Shown in pieces: positions 59,176 to 64,000 of a DNA stretch of 64,000 nt. Both the position numbers and the translations under genes were made by a program. Each line of letters opens with the position of its first letter. Position 1 is the stretch's first letter. The notes under the pieces were generated by a model that saw only the letters and a list, made by a program, of their open reading frames with translations, ran no database searches and was not told the DNA's origin. This DNA is from Arthrobacter sp. zg-Y20 (GTDB lineage Bacteria > Actinomycetota > Actinomycetes > Actinomycetales > Micrococcaceae): positions 2,294,001 to 2,358,000 of the forward strand of contig NZ_CP126241.1 of assembly GCF_030142075.1 (NCBI RefSeq), read 5' to 3'.

Positions 59176-59688
59176 TCAGGCGCTGCGCAGCGCGCGGTCA
59201 CTCATGGACTTCGAGCCGCGGCCAATGGCCAGTGTTCCGGATTGGACTATTTCGCGGATGCCGAAGGGCTCAAGCACTGAGAGCAGTGCGTTGAGCTTCT
59301 CGGCGGTGCCTGTTGCCTCAACAATGAGCGAGTCGATGGACACATCCACCACTGAGGCACGGAACAACTCGGCTGCCTGGGTTACCTGCAGCCGGGTTGC
59401 GGCATCCGCACGAACCTTGACCAGGATGTGGTCTCGTTGCACGGAGGAATCGGGAACCAGCTCGACAATCTTGATGACGTTGATGAGCTTGTTCAACTGT
59501 TTGGTGACCTGCTCCAGCAGGTCACCTTCGGCGTCGACCACCACGGTGATGCGGGACATGCCCGGCACCTCGGAGGGGCCCACGGCCAAAGAATTGATGT
59601 TGAATGCCCGGCGGGCGAACAGCGACGCGACCCGGGTCAGGACGCCGGGTACGTCTTCTACCAGCACGGAAAGGGTGTGGCGGGCCAT
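59176..59688 (-). CDS. ilvN: Acetolactate synthase small (regulatory) subunit
   Basis: A 170-residue subunit with an N-terminal ACT domain (HTLSVLVEDVPGVLTRVASLFARRAFNI) that binds valine and activates IlvB, and a C-terminal ALS_ss domain. It begins 3 bases after the ilvB stop, so the pair is co-translated. Confidence 0.97.
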   Translation of the reverse strand: MARHTLSVLVEDVPGVLTRVASLFARRAFNINSLAVGPSEVPGMSRITVVVDAEGDLLEQVTKQLNKLINVIKIVELVPDSSVQRDHILVKVRADAATRLQVTQAAELFRASVVDVSIDSLIVEATGTAEKLNALLSVLEPFGIREIVQSGTLAIGRGSKSMSDRALRSA

Positions 59689-59691
59689 GTC

Positions 59692-61599
59692 CTAGTCCTC
59701 CTCTTCCCAGGTGGGAGTCATGTTGCGGGCAATCTGGATCAGGTCGTTGGACACTCCGGTGGGGACCATCGGCCACACCATGGAGTCGCGGCTGACCACG
59801 AAGTCGATGACGACGGGGCGGTCATTGATTTCCAGCGCCTTGGCAATGGTGGCGTCAATGTCCTCGTCGCGTTCGCAGCGCAGGCCCACGCAGCCGTAGG
59901 CTTCCGCCAGCTTCACGAAGTCCGGCACGCGCACAGTGTCGTGCCCGGTGTTCAGGTCCGTGTTGGAGTAGCGGGACTCGTAGAAGAGGGTCTGCCACTG
60001 CCGGACCATGCCCAGGGAGGAGTTGTTAATGATGGCGACCTTGATCGGGATGTTGTTGATCAGGCAGGTAGCCAGTTCCTGGTTGGTCATCTGGAAGCAG
60101 CCGTCGCCGTCGATGGCCCAGACCACGCGGTCCGGGTTGCCGACCTTGGCACCCATGGCCGCCGGGACGGAGTAGCCCATGGTGCCGAGTCCGCCGGAGT
60201 TCAGCCAGGCGCGCGGGCGTTCGTACTTGATGAACTGCGCCGACCACATCTGGTGCTGTCCCACCCCGGCCACGTACACGCCCTCGGGGCCGGTCATGGC
60301 GCCGATGCGTTCAATGACCTTCTGCGGGGCAATCAGGCCGTCTTCGGGTTCGGCGTAGCCGATCGGATAGGTCTCGCGCAGCCGGTCCAGTACGGCCCAC
60401 CAAGCCGAAATGTCCGGACGGTCGGCTTCGAACTGGCCGCGCACGGCGTCGGCAAGCTCCGGAATGATTTCCCGGACCGAACCCACGATCGGGACATCGG
60501 CAGGACGGTTCTTCGAGATTTCGGCCGGATCGATGTCGGCGTGGATGACCTTGGCACCGGGCGCAAAGGAGCTCAGCACGCCTGTGACGCGGTCATCGAA
60601 GCGGGCACCGAGCGTGATGAGCAGGTCAGACTGCTGCAGTGCGGTCACGGCCGAAACCGATCCGTGCATGCCGGGCATACCCACGTGCTGGGGGTGCGAG
60701 TCGGGGAAAACACCACGGGCCATCAAGGTGGTGACCACCGGGGCGCCCACCAGTTCGGCCAGTTCCAGCAGTTCTTCCGAAGCATTGGCCTTCAGCACAC
60801 CGCCGCCCACGTAGAACACCGGACGCTGGGATTCGGCAATCAGCCGGGCCGCTTCACGGACCTGCTTGGAGTGGCCGCGGACCACGGTCCGGTAACCCTG
60901 CAGGTCGATTTTCGGCGGCCAGGAGAAGGTGGTTTTTGCCTGCTGGGCGTCCTTGGCGATGTCCACCAGCACCGGACCGGGCCGGCCCGACGTCGCAATG
61001 TGGAACGCCTCGGCGAGCACCCGCGGGATATCCGCGGCATCGGTGACCAGGTAGGAATGCTTGGTGATGGGCATGGTGATGCCCACGATGTCCGCTTCCT
61101 GGAAGGCATCGGTGCCGATGAAGGCGCTGGACACCTGGCCGGTGATGGCCACCATCGGAACGGAGTCCATGTGCGCATCCGCAATGGCGGTGACCAGGTT
61201 GGTGGCCCCGGGACCCGAGGTCACAATGCACACACCGGCGCGCCCGGTGACCATGGCATAGCCTTCGGCTGCGTGGCCGGCACCCTGCTCGTGCCGGACC
61301 AAAATGTGGCGGATCCTCGGAGAATCCATGAGCGGATCGTAGGTGGGCAGGATGGCCCCGCCGGGAAGGCCGAAGACCTCGTCGACGCCGAGCTCCTCAA
61401 GGGAGCGGACGATGGCCTGGGAACCGGTCATCTGGGTGGGCGGAACAACGTTGCCCGGGCCTTGGATGCGCTCATCCACGGCGTCGGGATGGGCGGACAC
61501 AGAAGTGGCTACATCTTTGGTCTTGGCCGCTGCCGCGCGTGCGGCGGCATTGGCTTTTGAGGCCATCAGCGAAGGGCTGATTGGCGATCCCTTACTCAT
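59692..61599 (-). CDS. ilvB: Acetolactate synthase large (catalytic) subunit
   Basis: A 635-residue thiamine-diphosphate enzyme that condenses two pyruvates, or pyruvate and 2-ketobutyrate. [14 protein letters not shown] holds the cofactor-activating Glu. [15 protein letters not shown] is the ThDP-Mg motif (GDG...N), and FAD binding is in the middle. The N-terminal 55 residues are an Ala/Lys-rich extension. The transcript begins far upstream and carries a leader-peptide attenuator (61711-61820). Confidence 0.97.
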   Translation of the reverse strand: MSKGSPISPSLMASKANAAARAAAAKTKDVATSVSAHPDAVDERIQGPGNVVPPTQMTGSQAIVRSLEELGVDEVFGLPGGAILPTYDPLMDSPRIRHILVRHEQGAGHAAEGYAMVTGRAGVCIVTSGPGATNLVTAIADAHMDSVPMVAITGQVSSAFIGTDAFQEADIVGITMPITKHSYLVTDAADIPRVLAEAFHIATSGRPGPVLVDIAKDAQQAKTTFSWPPKIDLQGYRTVVRGHSKQVREAARLIAESQRPVFYVGGGVLKANASEELLELAELVGAPVVTTLMARGVFPDSHPQHVGMPGMHGSVSAVTALQQSDLLITLGARFDDRVTGVLSSFAPGAKVIHADIDPAEISKNRPADVPIVGSVREIIPELADAVRGQFEADRPDISAWWAVLDRLRETYPIGYAEPEDGLIAPQKVIERIGAMTGPEGVYVAGVGQHQMWSAQFIKYERPRAWLNSGGLGTMGYSVPAAMGAKVGNPDRVVWAIDGDGCFQMTNQELATCLINNIPIKVAIINNSSLGMVRQWQTLFYESRYSNTDLNTGHDTVRVPDFVKLAEAYGCVGLRCERDEDIDATIAKALEINDRPVVIDFVVSRDSMVWPMVPTGVSNDLIQIARNMTPTWEEED

Positions 61600-61710
61600 T
61601 GGAACTTCCTTTGTGCGGATACTGATCCATGGTCATTGCGGCGGCCGGTGCGGGTGGTGCCCGTTCCGGCTTCTTCTGTGCCCAGCGAAGCGGTGAAGCT
61701 GCGAAGCCAA

Positions 61711-61749
61711 TAAAAAAAACCCCTCGTGCCGGTTGGCTCCGTAGGGGTT
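61711..61749 (-). terminator. Attenuator terminator in the ilvB leader
   Basis: On the minus strand AACCCCT (61749-61743) pairs with AGGGGTT (61724-61718) and is followed by TTTTTTT. An inner GCC/GGC pair lies in the loop. An earlier, alternative hairpin of the leader is GCGCGTG with CACGCGC, overlapping the end of the leader peptide gene. This is the layout of ribosome-controlled attenuation. Confidence 0.8.
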
Positions 61750-61778
61750 CGCGCGTGACGTCTTACAAGTCGGGGCTG

Positions 61779-61820
61779 TTACGCCACGCGCTTGATAAGG
61801 ACGACGGGTACGATCTGCAT
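61779..61820 (-). CDS. ilvB leader peptide
   Basis: A 13-codon gene encoding MQIVPVVLIKRVA. Seven of 13 residues are Ile, Val or Leu. It sits between the promoter and the attenuator terminator, so ribosomes stalling for lack of branched-chain aminoacyl-tRNA should free the downstream genes. GAGACT lies 7 bases before its ATG, so it appears to be leaderless. Corynebacterium glutamicum ilvBNC is controlled by a similar leader peptide. Confidence 0.85.
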   Translation of the reverse strand: MQIVPVVLIKRVA

Positions 61821-61827
61821 ACCGTTC

Positions 61828-61856
61828 AGTCTCGCGTTCCCCTGCGGGGGTGTCAA
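61828..61856 (-). promoter_or_regulatory. Promoter of the ilvB operon
   Basis: TTGACA (61856-61851) and GAGACT (61833-61828) on the minus strand with a 17-base spacer. Transcription should start at or beside the ATG of the leader peptide at 61820. Confidence 0.65.
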
Positions 61857-61861
61857 TTGTA

Positions 61862-61888
61862 TGAGACGCGCGTCTCACTATCTGGACA
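61862..61888. promoter_or_regulatory. Operator region upstream of the ilvB promoter
   Basis: Two elements overlap. TGAGACGCGCGTCTCA (61862-61877) is a perfect 16-bp palindrome. GTCTCACTATCTGGACA (61872-61888) shares 13 consecutive bases (GTCTCACTATCTG) with the leuC/ltbR operator. Both lie upstream of the -35, the position typical of an activator, but with the palindrome close enough for repression. Confidence 0.6.
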
Positions 61889-61911
61889 TGTGTCTCGCGG
61901 CTGACAGGCCT

Positions 61912-61948
61912 CCCCGACGACGCCCGCCGAGAGCGGACGTCGTCGGGG
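61912..61948 (-). terminator. Terminator after ilvD
   Basis: CCCCGACGACG (61912-61922) pairs with CGTCGTCGGGG (61938-61948), an 11-bp stem. It lies 73 bases beyond the ilvD stop on the minus strand. Confidence 0.7.
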
Positions 61949-62021
61949 CCCCTCAGGCCTTTGCAGCCTTATTAAGCCCTGCCGCCTCGGCGGCTCGTAA
62001 GAAAACCGAGTCCACGAGTTT

Positions 62022-63725
62022 TCAGCCGCAGTAAGCGCCGGTGGAGGCGGAGTTCACCAGCTTGGTGTACTTGCCCAGCACACCGGTGGTGAACTTCCCC
62101 GGCAGCGGCTGCCAACCGGCCTTCCGGGCTTCCAGCTCTTCCGGGTCCACCAGCAGGTCGAAGCTGCGAGCGGCAATGTCCACGCGGATCCGGTCCCCGT
62201 CCCGCACGAAGGCGATGGGGCCGCCGTCGACGGCTTCGGGTGCCACATGGCCGATACACAGGCCGGTGGTGCCCCCGGAGAACCGGCCGTCGGTGAGCAG
62301 CAGGACGTCCTTGCCCAGGCCTGCTCCCTTGATGGCGCCGGTGATGGCCAGCATTTCGCGCATGCCCGGGCCACCCTTGGGACCTTCGTAGCGGATCACG
62401 ACGACGTCGCCGGCGTGGATCTGCCCGGCATCGAGGGCATCCAGGGCACCCTGTTCGCGTTCGAAGACACGTGCGGTGCCCTCGAACACGTCGGCGTCGA
62501 ACCCGGCACTTTTGACCACTGCGCCTTCGGGGGCCATGGAGCCCTTCAGGATGGTGATGCCGCCGGTCTTGTGGATGGGGTTGTCGATGGCGCGCAGCAC
62601 CTTGCCGTCCGGGTCCGGCGGATTGATGGCGGCCAGGTTCTCCGCGACCGTCTTGCCTGTGACGGTGAGGCAGTCGCCGTGGATCAGGCCGGCGTCGAGC
62701 AGTGCCTTCATGATCACCGGGACGCCGCCGATCTTGTCGACGTCGAACATTACGTACCGGCCGAAGGGCTTCAGGTCGCCCAGGTGCGGGATGGTGTCGC
62801 CGATGCGGTTGAAGTCCTCCAGTGTGAGGTCCACTTCGGCTTCGCGGGCGATGGCGAGCAGATGCAGCACGGCGTTGGTGGAGCCGCCGAAGGCCATGGT
62901 GACGGCGATGGCGTTTTCGAAGGCCTTCTTGGTCATGATGTCGCGGGCGGTGATGCCCTTGCGCAGCAGGTTGACCACGGCTTCGCCGGATTTGCGGGCA
63001 AATTCGTCGCGGCGGCGGTCGGCCGAGGGCGGCGCCGCCGAGCCGGGCAGGGACATTCCCAGGGCCTCGCCGATGCAGGCCATGGTGTTGGCGGTGTACA
63101 TGCCGCCGCAGGCGCCTTCGCCGGGACAGATGGCCCGCTCGATGGAGTCCAGGTCCTTCAGGCTCATCTTGCCGGCGGCGCAGGCGCCCACGGCTTCGAA
63201 GGCGTCGATAAGGGTCACTTCCCGCTCGCTGCCGTCCTCCATCTTCGCGAAGCCGGGCATGATGGAGCCGGCGTAGAGGAAGACGCTGGAGAGGTCCAGG
63301 CGCGCGGCGGCCATCAGCATGCCCGGCAGGGACTTGTCGCAGCCGGCCAGGAGGACGGAGCCGTCCAGGCGTTCAGCCATCATGACGGTCTCCACCGAGT
63401 CGGCAATGACTTCGCGGGACACCAGGGAGAAGTGCATGCCCTCGTGGCCCATGGAGATCCCGTCGGAGACGGAAATGGTGCCGAACTGCATGGGGAAGCC
63501 GCCGCCGGCGTGGATGCCTTCCTTGGCACCCTGGGCCAGGCGGTTCAGGGAAAGGTTGCAGGGGGTGATCTCGTTCCACGAACTCGCGACGCCGATCTGC
63601 GGCTTGGCGAAATCGTCGTCACCCATTCCCACGGCGCGGAACATGCCGCGGGCGGGCGCTGCGTGGATGCCGTCCGTGACCACTCGGCTGCGGGGCTTGA
63701 TATCGGGTGTGTTTTCTCCGCTCAT
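62022..63725 (-). CDS. ilvD: Dihydroxy-acid dehydratase
   Basis: A 567-residue Fe-S dehydratase of the valine and isoleucine pathways. [17 protein letters not shown] and [21 protein letters not shown] are the two cluster-binding signatures; [17 protein letters not shown] and [19 protein letters not shown] follow. TAGGAT lies 6 bases before the ATG and there is no ribosome site, so it is likely leaderless. No copy of the LtbR-type box was found before it. Confidence 0.97.
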   Translation of the reverse strand: MSGENTPDIKPRSRVVTDGIHAAPARGMFRAVGMGDDDFAKPQIGVASSWNEITPCNLSLNRLAQGAKEGIHAGGGFPMQFGTISVSDGISMGHEGMHFSLVSREVIADSVETVMMAERLDGSVLLAGCDKSLPGMLMAAARLDLSSVFLYAGSIMPGFAKMEDGSEREVTLIDAFEAVGACAAGKMSLKDLDSIERAICPGEGACGGMYTANTMACIGEALGMSLPGSAAPPSADRRRDEFARKSGEAVVNLLRKGITARDIMTKKAFENAIAVTMAFGGSTNAVLHLLAIAREAEVDLTLEDFNRIGDTIPHLGDLKPFGRYVMFDVDKIGGVPVIMKALLDAGLIHGDCLTVTGKTVAENLAAINPPDPDGKVLRAIDNPIHKTGGITILKGSMAPEGAVVKSAGFDADVFEGTARVFEREQGALDALDAGQIHAGDVVVIRYEGPKGGPGMREMLAITGAIKGAGLGKDVLLLTDGRFSGGTTGLCIGHVAPEAVDGGPIAFVRDGDRIRVDIAARSFDLLVDPEELEARKAGWQPLPGKFTTGVLGKYTKLVNSASTGAYCG

Positions 63726-63874
63726 GGCTAAATCCTAGGACTTAAGCCTGCGCGTTCCGCCCATGTGACGGACACCGGCTTCCGTTGTTACGGCCCGTGA
63801 ACACCAGATGAAGATCTATGGCGCGGACGGGCCGTGCTTCCCGGATGGGGGGACCCTGTTCATAGACTGGGGGT

Positions 63875-64000
63875 ATGACATCGGACAGAGGCTCCCCCGA
63901 CACGAACCCAGACTTAAACCCAGGCTTAGACCCATATAAAGAGTCAAGCACGGCAACGGACAGCGACGAGATGAAGCTGGTGCTGCGCCGCGTCTTCGAA
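63875..64000 (+). CDS. N-terminus of an unidentified gene (runs off the window)
   Basis: The first 42 codons only: a polar, Pro/Asn/Asp-rich start (PDTNPDLNPGLDPY) then SDEMKLVLRRVFE. TAGACT lies 6 bases before the ATG, supporting leaderless transcription. No family can be assigned. It is divergent from ilvD with a gap of 149 bases. Confidence 0.55.
   Translation, partial: MTSDRGSPDTNPDLNPGLDPYKESSTATDSDEMKLVLRRVFE

Noticed and set aside
63742-63951. 69-codon minus-strand frame near the end of the window
   Set aside because: It overlaps the start of the plus-strand gene at 63875, has no ribosome site and no recognisable sequence.

Overview
The window is a continuous stretch of high-GC chromosome from an actinobacterium, most likely a Micrococcaceae member close to Arthrobacter. 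This rests on the base composition, the 16S/23S types without spacer tRNAs, a cysteine-free L32, an oleA-oleBC-oleD olefin cluster with the OleB-OleC fusion known from Micrococcus/Arthrobacter, a DUF222 (13E12-type) HNH protein, and many apparently leaderless promoters. Nearly all of it is core chromosome. I saw no insertion sequence, prophage, CRISPR array or plasmid gene.

Layout. 1-4040: end of a glutamine amidotransferase gene, converging on smc. 4255-9837: an overlapping four-gene operon, oleA, oleBC, oleD and a beta-lactamase-fold serine hydrolase. It should condense fatty acyl-CoAs head to head into long-chain olefins. 9846-12897: a DUF222-HNH endonuclease gene with a LexA-like box on its start codon, then a phosphotransferase/VOC pair. 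12904-22011: a conserved housekeeping block (mutM, rnc, rpmF, DUF177, coaD, rsmD, recG, DAK2), interrupted on the other strand by an aminotransferase/spermidine-synthase-like pair. 22112-29183: cell envelope genes (two LCP-family proteins, one with a degraded active site, DUF3515 lipoprotein, ddl, gpsA, plsC-like, murA). 29429-33817: leuD, leuC, a divergent IclR regulator (LtbR/NdgR type), a small potassium channel and thiL. 33918-38075: tRNA-Glu, tRNA-Gln, a HAD hydrolase, gltX, a membrane protein and a fumarylacetoacetase-family hydrolase. 38171-44249: one complete rRNA operon (16S-23S-5S, minus strand) with promoter, boxA elements and terminator.

44250-63725: an MBL hydrolase, ilvE and leuB; a two-component system with a MacB-type ABC transporter; a helical protein; metG; two related membrane proteins; then serA and ilvC, ilvN, ilvB (read in the order ilvB-ilvN-ilvC), and ilvD. 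The window ends in the first 42 codons of an unidentified gene.

The unifying theme is branched-chain amino acid synthesis: leuB, leuC, leuD, ilvB, ilvN, ilvC, ilvD and ilvE all lie here. Reading the intergenic DNA shows a shared 17-bp operator-like box at leuC/ltbR, leuB and ilvB, and a classical attenuator in front of ilvB with a 13-residue leader peptide rich in Ile, Val and Leu. Other notable points are a probable ATT start codon for DUF177, recurrent -10 hexamers 6-8 nt before start codons (leaderless transcripts), a pseudo-enzyme LCP paralogue, and the serine hydrolase translationally coupled to the olefin operon. I did not find a wholly new defence or mobile system. The strongest candidates for new biology are the last item and the regulatory architecture.
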